Shown in pieces: positions 1-8,858 of a stretch of 64,000 nucleotides of DNA. Each line of letters opens with the position of its first letter. The first letter of the stretch is position 1. The stretch is from NCBI GenBank assembly GCA_020343595.1, contig CP070802.1, positions 439,327 through 503,326 of the forward strand. Reading direction: 5' to 3'. The notes under the pieces were generated by a model. The model was not told where the DNA came from, ran no database searches, and was given only the letters and a program-made list of their open reading frames with translations. The DNA is from Caldifarciminota bacterium. GTDB lineage: Bacteria > Hydrothermota > Tepidihabitantia > SM23-42. The position numbers were made by a program, and so were the translations under genes.

Positions 1-2
1 AC

Positions 3-179
3 TTGAAGGCTTCATACAGCACCCTATTATCCGCGATAGGTTCTGAGGGTTTGGGTTTTCTCGCAGGTATGACGCTCGGGCTGGGTGTCAGAAAGGATCG
101 GCTTCTGATCGACTATACCTATTCACCTTATTTCGACCTCGGTGGTGGGCATCGCATTTCGATCAGCTTTGGGGGATAG
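3..179 (+). CDS. C-terminal end of an outer-membrane beta-barrel protein (partial)
   Basis: An open frame enters from the left edge and stops with TAG at 177-179; 58 residues are visible. They alternate hydrophobic and polar residues with many glycines and aromatics (for example LIDYTYSPYFDLGGGHRISISFGG-like end, here given only in part: YTYSPYFDLGGGHRISI), which is how the last strands of a bacterial outer-membrane barrel look. The ending resembles PorV/PorQ or UPF0164-type barrels common in FCB-group bacteria, but too little is present to name the family. The next gene starts on the base after the stop, so the two are probably co-transcribed. Confidence 0.5.
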   Translation: MKASYSTLLSAIGSEGLGFLAGMTLGLGVRKDRLLIDYTYSPYFDLGGGHRISISFGG

Positions 180-1178
180 ATGTCAAAAGGCGCGGCCTCG
201 ATCGTAATACTCTTCCTGGTGCTCGCCCTGACCGGCTTTTTCTTCTTTAGCCCGAATTTTTTCTCCAGCGATAACGTGCATGATTCCAATATCGCGAAGG
301 AATTGCTGGTTAAGAGGTTCACGAGCCTCGGTAATTCAATTGCACATTCAGCCTTTGTTGAGGACGCACTCATCATGGGCGAAGAAGCAAAACTCACGGA
401 GATCGTCACTCGTTTGAAGAATGACGAGCCGGAAATAACATTCGTCCACTTTACTGATGATGACAATAGAGTACTCGTCTCTACCGACCAGGCGATGGTT
501 GGCAAGACCTATTCGTCCAACGTATTGGCCGAAGGTTCTTCTGCCGTGGCAGAGCGAAACGGAGCATATGAGGGCGGATTCTCGATTGAGATAGGTAATA
601 CAAAAGTTGGTTTTCTCCACTTCGGCGCTAGTCCGCGTGTTACGTCTGGAGCATTTTCTGTTTCGGGCGGCAGCCCGATAACTCTAATCGTGGGGGTCGT
701 TGTGGCACTCTTTGCCTTTCTTCTAACTCTGCTATCGAAACGGAATATCAAAGCGCGGTTGATAGATGAAATGAACAAACGTCAGTCGGAGATATTTTCG
801 CCAAAGATCGAAGCGTTGAAGAATGCGCAGAATGAGGCGCAAAACAAGCTCCGGGAAGTGAACGAGAAACTTGAGTCTACTGAACAGGACCTGCAGAGAT
901 TCACTGAGGAGTACGAGGCGAAGAGAAGGGAGGCCGAGAACAATCCAATTGTGCAATCGATTGACAGGTTGAAGGCATCGGAGAGCGATCTGATTGCTCG
1001 TATCGACGGACTGAAGGAGGAGGAGGGACAGCTCAACACCGAGATAAGCCTGCTATCACAGAAAAGAGAAGAAGTCCTCAAGGCACTCGAAGCGGAGAAG
1101 AAGGAAGAGAGAACACTGCACGAAAAGTTGGACTTGATCAAAAAGAAAATACTCCATCTGGAAACACCAGGCAAATAA
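180..1178 (+). CDS. Membrane protein with extracytoplasmic Cache-like sensor and cytoplasmic coiled coil
   Basis: 332 residues, not recognised by name. A first membrane helix lies at about residues 7-28. Then comes an extracytoplasmic region (about 30-155) with patterns like small Cache/PAS ligand sensors (a helix with VEDALIMGEEAKLTEIV, then TFVHFTDDDNRVLVSTD). A second helix (about 160-185) is followed by 140 charged heptad-type residues predicting a long coiled coil. There is no HAMP, kinase, cyclase or chemotaxis signalling domain after the second helix, so any output must go through the coiled coil. The start ATG follows a GGGGGATAG ribosome site and abuts the upstream stop. It might scaffold or sense; no function can be assigned. 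Confidence 0.75.
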   Translation: MSKGAASIVILFLVLALTGFFFFSPNFFSSDNVHDSNIAKELLVKRFTSLGNSIAHSAFVEDALIMGEEAKLTEIVTRLKNDEPEITFVHFTDDDNRVLVSTDQAMVGKTYSSNVLAEGSSAVAERNGAYEGGFSIEIGNTKVGFLHFGASPRVTSGAFSVSGGSPITLIVGVVVALFAFLLTLLSKRNIKARLIDEMNKRQSEIFSPKIEALKNAQNEAQNKLREVNEKLESTEQDLQRFTEEYEAKRREAENNPIVQSIDRLKASESDLIARIDGLKEEEGQLNTEISLLSQKREEVLKALEAEKKEERTLHEKLDLIKKKILHLETPGK

Positions 1179-1270
1179 CCATCACTTGGCTACTACCCCG
1201 AAAGCTAATATGTCGACCAATGGTGAATGCTATTTTTCTGTAGTATTCCCTAAGAAATATTGACAGCGTC

Positions 1271-2218
1271 ATGAAGAGTCAGTATGTCGATGAACTCAAG
1301 GCTGGTCAATCCGTTAAGGAGATTTTTGTGCTCGGCAAGAAGATCGTCAAAGACAAAAAGGATGGTGGTGTCTATGCTATCCTGGAGTTTTCCGACCGTA
1401 CCGGGACGATAGATGGGATCTCGTGGGACGGGGATAGCCTTGGTGAAGTCACGGCAGGTGATTTTGTGTTCGTGACCGGCAACGTAACTGAATACAGCGG
1501 CCGGCTGCAGGTCGTCGTAAATTCGATGAGCCAGGTAGAGGACGGCGAAGTTGATGCAACTGATTTCTTGCCGACGTATTTGGGTGATATCAATAGTGTC
1601 ATGAAGGCACTTCAGGAGTTCCGGACGAGTGTGCGGGATAAGAACCTGCGGCAGCTCTTGGATTCTTTCTTTGACGACAATGAATTCATGATACTATTTC
1701 GTTTGGCGCCTGCTGCTAAAAGGGTTCATCATGCTTACCTCGGCGGCCTGGCAGTGCACACGCTGAGTGTTCTAAGATTACTGAGGAGTATGCAATCGGT
1801 CTATGAGTTTCTTAATGCTGATTTGCTGATCACCGCCGGCATCTTGCATGACGTCGGTAAGATCGAAGAGTATACTTACAAGAAAAGCATCAACATATCA
1901 GACCGCGGTAGATTGCTCGGTCACATTGTGATCGGCAGCGAGATGGTTGCTGAGCGTCTCAGGCAAATACCCGATTTTCCCAAGGACCTGAGGTTAAAGA
2001 TCCTTCATATGATATTATCTCACCACGGTGAAAAGGAATGGGGTTCACCGAAGCAACCTCTGTTTCCTGAGGCACTGGTGCTCCACTACGCGGATAATCT
2101 TGATTCAAAAATAGAGATGATGAGGCAGATCTACTCGCGACATCGCGGTCAGAATAAACAATGGAGTGATTACCATCCGTTTCTTGAACGAGAAATCTAT
2201 CTCGGAGAGGAATCTTAG
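1271..2218 (+). CDS. YhaM-like OB-fold/HD-domain 3'-5' exoribonuclease
   Basis: 315 residues. The N-terminus (about 10-90) reads as an OB-fold nucleic-acid binding domain, and the C-terminal two thirds as an HD phosphohydrolase domain: HHAYLGGLAVHTL gives the first histidines, ILHDVGKIEEY the HD pair (about residue 193), and LSHHGEKEWGSP a later histidine pair. OB followed by HD of this length is the arrangement of Bacillus YhaM, a metal-dependent 3'-5' exoribonuclease that also attacks single-stranded DNA. No convincing Shine-Dalgarno sequence precedes the ATG. It lies upstream of smc with a 25-bp gap and is probably in the same transcript. The family call is firm; the substrate is inferred. 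Confidence 0.85.
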   Translation: MKSQYVDELKAGQSVKEIFVLGKKIVKDKKDGGVYAILEFSDRTGTIDGISWDGDSLGEVTAGDFVFVTGNVTEYSGRLQVVVNSMSQVEDGEVDATDFLPTYLGDINSVMKALQEFRTSVRDKNLRQLLDSFFDDNEFMILFRLAPAAKRVHHAYLGGLAVHTLSVLRLLRSMQSVYEFLNADLLITAGILHDVGKIEEYTYKKSINISDRGRLLGHIVIGSEMVAERLRQIPDFPKDLRLKILHMILSHHGEKEWGSPKQPLFPEALVLHYADNLDSKIEMMRQIYSRHRGQNKQWSDYHPFLEREIYLGEES

Positions 2219-2243
2219 ACCGCATGTTCGATGAGGATTTCCA

Positions 2244-5200
2244 TTGAAAATTAAGGAAATAAAACTCTACGGTTTCAAATCCTTTCGCGAGGAGACTAAA
2301 GTATTATTGAACACCGGTGTCACGGCGTTTGTAGGACCCAACGGCAGCGGAAAATCGAACATTTTCGATGCATTGCGTTGGGTTTTTGGCGAGCAGAGCA
2401 TGAAGGCACTGCGCTGTGAGAAAATTGAGGATTTGATTTACGTATCATCTGATACCAATGAGGATGCAAATTTCACCGAGGTTGCGGTGACCATTGACAA
2501 TGAAGATTATTTCCCGCAATTCGGCAGCGAGTTCGAGATTAAACGTCGTTTCTACAAGAGCGGTGAGAGCGAGTTCTATCTCAACCGGGTAAAATGCCGT
2601 CTCCAGGATATCCAGGCGCTCTTTCTTAATTCGGGTGCGCTGACCTACTCCTTCCTCGAGCTGGCAGAAGTGGAACGGATAGTTCACGGCAATACCAAAG
2701 AGATGTTCGATGACGTCGCCGGGATCCTTAAGTATCAGGAGAGAAGGGAGCAAACCAGGCGGCGTCTTGTTGCCACTGAACAGGATTTGCTTAGGCTTGA
2801 GGATATTATCGGCGAAATGCAGCGAGGTCTGCGAAGCCTGAAGAGGCAGGTCCGTCAGGCCCGTTTGTACAACGAGTTGAGAACAGAGTATAAGGCTCTT
2901 AAACTCTTCATCATGTTCAACGACCTCAAAGTCACACTTGAGGATGTCAAGGTCATTCAGAGCAAAATAGATGCACAAGAATCAAACCGGCAGGTTCTGT
3001 TGAACAACATAAAGCAGTTGGAAGAAGAACGTGAAGAGTTGAAAAAATCCATTGAGAATGCCGAGAATGAAAAGGAAGAGAACCTGTCACAGATGTCCCA
3101 GTTGATAGGCGCGATCGATGCTCTGCAGAATCAGATCAATGAGAAAGAGGAAGACGTCAGAAACAAGACGATCACGTCCGAGAAAATACTCACCAGCATC
3201 AAGGAGAAGGAGGAAGTTGTTGACAACAATCGCAAGCGTTTGAGTGAAGAGGAAGAAGAGCGCAATAAGATCGACGCAAGGTTAGGTGAGGTCAGGTCGA
3301 GTATAAAAGACATGCGTGAGAAGGTCGATGCCGAAAATGAAGAATATTTTTCCATGGAGAAGGCCCACAGGGAGAATGAGAAGAGAATTTCTGATGCGGC
3401 AAGCAACATCGTCGTGGAGCAGGGCAACATAGCAACGTTGAAATACGATAGGGAGAATAAAGAAGGTGTGCTGGCACGCATGGCCGAGGAGCTTGCGCAG
3501 CAGAACGATGAAATGGAGAAGTATCGACATAACCGTAAGGAACTCGAACGTGAACTGAGCAAGATCGTCAAACAGCAGGATGAGGCTGACGGGGAATTGA
3601 AGGGTCTCCACGACAAGATGGCTGATCTTGAGCAGGCATTGAATGAAATCGAAGAGAAATTGAAGGCACACAATGATTCAATTAACGATTGTCGCGTAAT
3701 GATCGATATGTTCAACAGGCGGCTCCAGGTTGAGGGCAAGGGGGAGATAGAGAAGCGGCTTGGCAGCAAGGTAGGTGGGATGTTCAAAGATAACATTGAT
3801 GTTACCGAGGGAAGGGAGTCGGTAATAGATCTGTGTCTCGGCGATCTGCTTAGCTTCTACTTGCTTAATGAATACAGTGTAGATGACCTAATGAATTGCC
3901 CGGAAGGGCGTTTCGGCTTCATCGATATGCAGTCCGCTACCGAGAAATCTGGTGATGTGCATCTGCCTGGGGCAATACCGATCAGTGATTTTGTGAAATT
4001 CAAAGCGGCACCTGAGGCGCTGAAGCGTCACGTAGAGAATTACTTTTTTCTCGAAGATCATGCAAAGGCAGTCGATTTTTCAAGGCAGTATCCTCAGTAT
4101 GGATTTGTGACCGCAAATGGGCTTCTATTGAGAAACGGCACGATCGTCGTCCAAACGGGCGAGGTTGGTTATTTCAAAATCACCCAGAGCCTGGAGGAAT
4201 ACAAGGGTAAGATCGAATCACTTCGCAATGAGGTTATTTTCATGACCGAAGAAAAAAAGCGAATGAATGCTGAGGTTGATGAGATAAGACAACATATCGA
4301 TGATACCCGTAACAGACTATTCACGATCAATGTCAGAAAATCCGAGATTTCTTTAAAACTGCAGGATGCAACAAAGGAGTATGACAGGCGTGAAACAGAG
4401 CTGGCAATCGTGAAGGAGGATCGTGAAACCATTACGGCAGATATCGAGTCGATTACCAGCAGGATTGAGGAGGCGGAACGACATATTAAAAAGCTCGAGG
4501 CGGAAAAGGCTGACATGATCGAAGAGAATCTACAACTGCTCGAAAGCATGAAGCGGAAGAAGCAGGAAATTGATACGGCAGTAGCTGAGATGAATACGGT
4601 TGCCACCGAGGAAGCTGTCCTCGAGGGCAAGAATGAGAGCCTTGCCAGGTCAATAGCGCAAATAGAAAGTGAAATAAGTGCTGCCGAAACGGATATCCAA
4701 AAATTGCGCGAGCAAATGCTTCCTGCCGATATCGGTGATTTGAAAGATTCGATCGTTGCTCTGAAAGAAGAGCTCAGCCGGAAACGACAGGAGAGAAGTG
4801 CACAGGAGACACAGTTACCTGACCAGCTAATTACCGAATATGGTAAAAGGCAGGGGTTGGTGTATGACCAGTTGGCACAAAAACAGAAGGACCATGAAGT
4901 CATGCAGGACCAAATAATGCAGTTGAAGTATCAACTTTTCGAGAAAAATCACCGGCGTGATGATCTGAAGCACAAAGCCGACGAGGAATTCGGCATCATC
5001 CTCGATGACCACGTACCTGAGGAAGAGATGCCCGATGCGGATAGCAGGCTCACGGAAGTAAGGGGAAGAATCGAGAAACTTGGTGAAGTCAATCCCTTGA
5101 GTCTGCAGGCCTATGAGGACGAGAAGAAAAGACTGGATGAATTCCTCGGACAGAGGGATGACATAATCGCTGCAAAAAAGAATCTCCTGAAGTCGATCGA

Positions 5201-5702
5201 GGAACTGGATCAACGGGCGCGTGATCGCTTTAATGAAGTGTTTGCCCATGTGCGGGAGCAATTCAATTTTGTCTTTTCGAATTTCTTTGAGGATGGTCAG
5301 GCAGATTTGATCTTGACCGATCCAGAGAATCCACTCGCAAGCAAGGTCGAAATCGTTGTCCGCATGATGGGTAGGAAGTTGAAGACCATCAATCAGCTGT
5401 CAGGTGGTCAGAAGACGTTACTTGCGATCAGCCTTCTCCTGGCATTCTATCTGGTCAAACCAGCTCCGTTCTGCATTCTGGATGAGATCGATGCACCGCT
5501 CGACGATATCAATGTGGTCAGATTTAACAAATTCCTCCGTGATCTCTCTCAGCGCACGCAGGTAGTGATCATCACGCACAACCGTGCAACGATGGAATAT
5601 GCGGATTATCTTTACGGGTTGACCATGGAGAAACCAAGGGAGAGTAAGGTGATATCAGCACGGCTTGCGGACTTGGAGAGAATAACCGCGCTGGAAGAAT
5701 AA
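2244..5702 (+). CDS. smc: Chromosome segregation ATPase SMC
   Basis: 1152 residues, the normal size of bacterial SMC. The start is a TTG placed 7 nt after GAGG, giving the expected opening KIKEIKLYGFKSF. The Walker A motif GPNGSGKSN is at about 31-39, two long coiled-coil arms flank a hinge at about 500-650, the ABC signature QLSGGQK is near 1051, and Walker B FCILDEIDAPLD near 1075. SMC dimers load on DNA and extrude loops to compact and separate chromosomes, normally with ScpA and ScpB, which are not in this window. It sits between an OB-HD nuclease and ftsY; smc-ftsY adjacency is common in bacteria. Confidence 0.97.
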   Translation: MKIKEIKLYGFKSFREETKVLLNTGVTAFVGPNGSGKSNIFDALRWVFGEQSMKALRCEKIEDLIYVSSDTNEDANFTEVAVTIDNEDYFPQFGSEFEIKRRFYKSGESEFYLNRVKCRLQDIQALFLNSGALTYSFLELAEVERIVHGNTKEMFDDVAGILKYQERREQTRRRLVATEQDLLRLEDIIGEMQRGLRSLKRQVRQARLYNELRTEYKALKLFIMFNDLKVTLEDVKVIQSKIDAQESNRQVLLNNIKQLEEEREELKKSIENAENEKEENLSQMSQLIGAIDALQNQINEKEEDVRNKTITSEKILTSIKEKEEVVDNNRKRLSEEEEERNKIDARLGEVRSSIKDMREKVDAENEEYFSMEKAHRENEKRISDAASNIVVEQGNIATLKYDRENKEGVLARMAEELAQQNDEMEKYRHNRKELERELSKIVKQQDEADGELKGLHDKMADLEQALNEIEEKLKAHNDSINDCRVMIDMFNRRLQVEGKGEIEKRLGSKVGGMFKDNIDVTEGRESVIDLCLGDLLSFYLLNEYSVDDLMNCPEGRFGFIDMQSATEKSGDVHLPGAIPISDFVKFKAAPEALKRHVENYFFLEDHAKAVDFSRQYPQYGFVTANGLLLRNGTIVVQTGEVGYFKITQSLEEYKGKIESLRNEVIFMTEEKKRMNAEVDEIRQHIDDTRNRLFTINVRKSEISLKLQDATKEYDRRETELAIVKEDRETITADIESITSRIEEAERHIKKLEAEKADMIEENLQLLESMKRKKQEIDTAVAEMNTVATEEAVLEGKNESLARSIAQIESEISAAETDIQKLREQMLPADIGDLKDSIVALKEELSRKRQERSAQETQLPDQLITEYGKRQGLVYDQLAQKQKDHEVMQDQIMQLKYQLFEKNHRRDDLKHKADEEFGIILDDHVPEEEMPDADSRLTEVRGRIEKLGEVNPLSLQAYEDEKKRLDEFLGQRDDIIAAKKNLLKSIEELDQRARDRFNEVFAHVREQFNFVFSNFFEDGQADLILTDPENPLASKVEIVVRMMGRKLKTINQLSGGQKTLLAISLLLAFYLVKPAPFCILDEIDAPLDDINVVRFNKFLRDLSQRTQVVIITHNRATMEYADYLYGLTMEKPRESKVISARLADLERITALEE

Positions 5703-5738
5703 CTTCGGGGAAATCCCCCTTCATATCCAATTGGAACG

Positions 5739-6578
5739 ATGATAGGTAAATTATTCACCAAACTGACAGGAATCAGGGAAGCATTCTCGACCGTAAAAAA
5801 GGCATCCCCGGAAACCATCGAAGATGTATTGCTCCAGGCGGATGTTGGCGTTCGATACACATCAGCCATTCTTCAGAAGATTCTTAAGCAGAAGGATGAC
5901 GCTCAGGCAGTGCTGAAGGATGAAATGATCAGGTTGCTGAGTCTTCCAAAACCCGTGATGGCAGGACCCCCGCCACATATCATTATGGTGAGCGGTGTGA
6001 ATGGCTCAGGCAAGACGACTACTGCGGCGAAGTTGGCTAATCTCTATACACAACGTGGTACGGTACTTATGGCGAGCGGTGATACCTACCGTGATGCGGC
6101 GTATGAACAGTTGGGCACCTGGGCTCGGAGAATTGGAGTTGAGATTGTCGGATCGCAAAAGGGGCAGGACGCGGCTGCCGTAGTGTTTGACGCCCTGGCA
6201 AAAGCGACCTCTAAGAAAATTGAATATGTGATCGTCGACACCGCCGGCAGATTGCATACCAGAACAGACTTGATGGAAGAATTGAAAAAGATCATGCGCG
6301 TGATCGTGAAATTCAAAGACGAAGGACCTGACTATAATCTGCTGACTGTAGACTCCACGCTGGGTCAGAATTCAATCCAGCAGGCAAGGATCTTCACCGA
6401 AGGTATCGACCTGAATGGTCTGATACTAACAAAGTATGATGGTACGGCGAAAGGCGGTGCGATAATTCCCATCTCCAACGAACTTCGTCTGCCTGTGTTG
6501 TACCTTGGAATCGGGGAGGGCGTTGATGATATCGTTGAGTTCGACCCCGAGGATTTTGTTCACGCGCTATTCGAATGA
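5739..6578 (+). CDS. ftsY: Signal recognition particle receptor FtsY
   Basis: 279 residues, an NG-domain-only FtsY without the acidic A domain. The N helical bundle occupies about 1-75. The G domain shows GVNGSGKTTTAAKLA (G1, about 86), DTAGR (G3, about 166) and TKYDGTAKGG (G4/closing loop, about 230). The position usually reading DATTGQNA is DSTLGQNS here. FtsY is the membrane-side GTPase that receives SRP-ribosome complexes and hands them to SecYEG. The 36-bp gap after smc contains a short GGGG/CCCC hairpin at 5708-5719, and only a weak GGA precedes the ATG. Confidence 0.96.
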   Translation: MIGKLFTKLTGIREAFSTVKKASPETIEDVLLQADVGVRYTSAILQKILKQKDDAQAVLKDEMIRLLSLPKPVMAGPPPHIIMVSGVNGSGKTTTAAKLANLYTQRGTVLMASGDTYRDAAYEQLGTWARRIGVEIVGSQKGQDAAAVVFDALAKATSKKIEYVIVDTAGRLHTRTDLMEELKKIMRVIVKFKDEGPDYNLLTVDSTLGQNSIQQARIFTEGIDLNGLILTKYDGTAKGGAIIPISNELRLPVLYLGIGEGVDDIVEFDPEDFVHALFE

Positions 6579-6599
6579 CCGGTAAATTGTAGTCACACT

Positions 6600-7496
6600 T
6601 TAGAAGACAGAAACAAGAAGAGCACCAACAAAAGCCATGGAAATACCCAGTGCTCTTCGTGCTGTTATTGGTTCTTTCAAGAGCACCCAGGCGAAAATAA
6701 AGATGAATAGTGTGCTGGTCTCATTCAACGCCGAGGCGGTCGATGCCTGCGTGTATTTCATACCGGCGATCCATAAGATCATGGAGATGTATGCGCCCAA
6801 GAGAGAGCCGCTTAATGTATAAAGCCAATTTTTGGTGCGTACCAGCGATTCCATTATCTTTCTTCTCTTGGGATAAATGGACATAATCAGCACCAGTGCC
6901 GCCATGCCCCCGATGAGTCGTACCCCGGCTACCCATATTACAGGATACAAACCCAGCAAGGGTTTCATCAGTACGACCCCAGCAGCCATGGCTGCGGATG
7001 CAAGGATGCCGTAGACGATCGCCAGGAATGGTTGCGCCGGCATGTCGTTCCGTGATGTCCTGTGTACGGTTGTGAACAAGATGGCGCAGATGATGAGCAG
7101 CACACCGATCAGCTGCAATCCGGTCAGACTTTCATGCAGCCAGATGAACGAAAAGGCGATGATGAATGGGCTGTACATACAGACGACGATACCGGTGAGG
7201 CCCGCGCCCAACCGGTTCAGGCTATTGAAGAACAGAGTGTCGCCAACGCCGATGCCCACCGCGCCGCTGAGGAATAAGATGAGATATGTCCTTGCCGGGG
7301 CCTGCTGCCAGAGGGTATGGCCAAGGAGCCAGAGTGTGGGTATGATCAGTACGAGCGCCAGTACGTTTTTGAAAATATTGAGGGCGAGTGGATGAACGGT
7401 TTCACCGCTCTTCCTGAATAGGGTGACTGCCAGTGCCCAGAAGACAGCAGTTAATAGGGATAGTATTTCACCAGCAAACGGAAAGATCGGCTGCAT
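6600..7496 (-). CDS. EamA/DMT-family transporter
   Basis: 298 residues with about ten hydrophobic helices in two repeats of five, the arrangement of EamA (drug/metabolite transporter, RhaT-like) permeases. The opening FPFAGEILSLLTAVFWALAV and the second repeat start (FLAIVYGILASAAMAAGVV) are typical. These carry metabolites or amino acids across the inner membrane; the substrate cannot be read. It is the last gene of the long minus-strand run, 49 bp after the TldE gene, and converges on ftsY with only 21 bp between the stops and no obvious terminator. Confidence 0.88.
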   Translation of the reverse strand: MQPIFPFAGEILSLLTAVFWALAVTLFRKSGETVHPLALNIFKNVLALVLIIPTLWLLGHTLWQQAPARTYLILFLSGAVGIGVGDTLFFNSLNRLGAGLTGIVVCMYSPFIIAFSFIWLHESLTGLQLIGVLLIICAILFTTVHRTSRNDMPAQPFLAIVYGILASAAMAAGVVLMKPLLGLYPVIWVAGVRLIGGMAALVLIMSIYPKRRKIMESLVRTKNWLYTLSGSLLGAYISMILWIAGMKYTQASTASALNETSTLFIFIFAWVLLKEPITARRALGISMAFVGALLVSVF

Positions 7497-7545
7497 TCAG
7501 CACTACGTCCAGAACGACTGAGCAAAAGTGTGCCGATCGGCGCGG

Positions 7546-8856
7546 TTAGCTCTTTGCTGCCACATTGATGTCTTCGAAAAGCACAGCTGGATAGTAGCCT
7601 GTATATGCTACATGGTTTTTGTTTTCAATGGCGGCAACGCGGTTCATGACCGAATAAATGTTCCCGGCGATCATGGCATCTTTTATCCTACCCACTATTT
7701 CACCTTTCTCGACGTAGAGACCGGGTGACAAACCGATGGAGAAATCGCCATTGGGTATGTTCCCGCTGTGCGCGCCCAGGGCACCGCAGACGATGATCCC
7801 GCGGTCCATTGATTGTACGATCTTCCAGAATTCAGTATTTCCGGGTTTGATCCACAGATGTCCGAGTGTCGGAACCGGCTTCATTGATATTCTGTCGCCA
7901 CCCCATCTTGCAGCCTTGAACCCATGGCCAGATGGTTTGGCCTGCATCTTCGCCGCGTAGTAGAGGTCATAGTAATAGTTCTTGAGTTCACCTTTGTCAA
8001 TGATTGGAAGCTCATGGCATGCTACACCTTCATCATCGAAGGCTCGTGCACCCGGGTGGTTATCGTCGAGTGGATTGTTGGTGATAGTGAGTTTATCATC
8101 GAATATCTTCTTACCAATGGAATCAGCGAGTGGTGATTGTTTATTGTATAGCGATTCACCGCTGGTCGCGCTCTGCAGGCGCCAGATGAGAGTATACATA
8201 GCGTCGGGCAGGAACAAGACCTTCATGCGACCGCCAGTGGTTTTGATTTCTTTTCTGCCTTTGCTGTACAAGTCTGCTAATTCATTCATGAAGCTATCAT
8301 CGACCTTTTTGAAATTCTTCAAATCGAGCGATTGGTGAATACCCGTTCCTGATCCTGGATAGAGTATCATAATCGTAATGTAGTAATTTGAGCTTCTGGA
8401 TGCGAGATCGGTGCCGCACGAATTCCCAACCCGTATGTTAGTCACAGTCGTTCCAGCCGTAATGTTCAACTGGCCCGTTATCTTGTTTTCCATGAATTGG
8501 TAGATACGCTTGCATTCATCGACCATCATTGCATTGTTCATCTGCTCAATGGAAGGATCATAACTGTTCAGTGCGGGCACGGATTCGGTACGCGGGAATT
8601 CGAACACTGCGTCCACTCCACCCTTCAAGGTACTCAAAGCATTCTGGATCAATTCTTCATTGCTTCGCAGATTCTTTGTGTAGGCAAATCCGATCTTCCC
8701 GTTTTTTGTCAACCGTAGCGCAAGGCCTGATTGCATAGTACTCTGGAGGTATTTTATTTTTGCATCCTCGAATCTGATCGAATTTTCATTCTGTTCGATC
8801 GAAAATATCTCAGCTCCATCGCATTTTCGTATTGCAAGATCCATTAGTCCATTCAT
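7546..8856 (-). CDS. pmbA: TldE/PmbA-family protein (TldD partner)
   Basis: 436 residues from the ATG at 8856, which has a clear GGAGGAAA site and begins 2 nt beyond the upstream TldD stop; a longer frame to 8943 would overlap tldD and is unlikely. The sequence is of the TldD/PmbA (U62) family, with the C-terminal glycine-rich core (GKIGFAYTKN, DDEGVACHELPI, FSIGLSPGLYVEKGEIVG), but it lacks the HExxxH zinc motif. That is the known character of TldE, which with TldD forms a heterodimeric protease acting on peptides such as microcin precursors and CcdA. The pairing in one operon supports this. Confidence 0.92.
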   Translation of the reverse strand: MNGLMDLAIRKCDGAEIFSIEQNENSIRFEDAKIKYLQSTMQSGLALRLTKNGKIGFAYTKNLRSNEELIQNALSTLKGGVDAVFEFPRTESVPALNSYDPSIEQMNNAMMVDECKRIYQFMENKITGQLNITAGTTVTNIRVGNSCGTDLASRSSNYYITIMILYPGSGTGIHQSLDLKNFKKVDDSFMNELADLYSKGRKEIKTTGGRMKVLFLPDAMYTLIWRLQSATSGESLYNKQSPLADSIGKKIFDDKLTITNNPLDDNHPGARAFDDEGVACHELPIIDKGELKNYYYDLYYAAKMQAKPSGHGFKAARWGGDRISMKPVPTLGHLWIKPGNTEFWKIVQSMDRGIIVCGALGAHSGNIPNGDFSIGLSPGLYVEKGEIVGRIKDAMIAGNIYSVMNRVAAIENKNHVAYTGYYPAVLFEDINVAAKS

Positions 8857-8858
8857 GA

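Noticed and set aside
1259-1264. TTGACA just before the OB-HD gene as a promoter
   Set aside because: It lies 6 nt before the ATG and no -10 box follows at 15-18 bp, so it cannot drive this gene.
3131-3796. Long serine/leucine-rich antisense frame inside smc
   Set aside because: It is the complement of coiled-coil codons, has no ribosome site and resembles no protein family.
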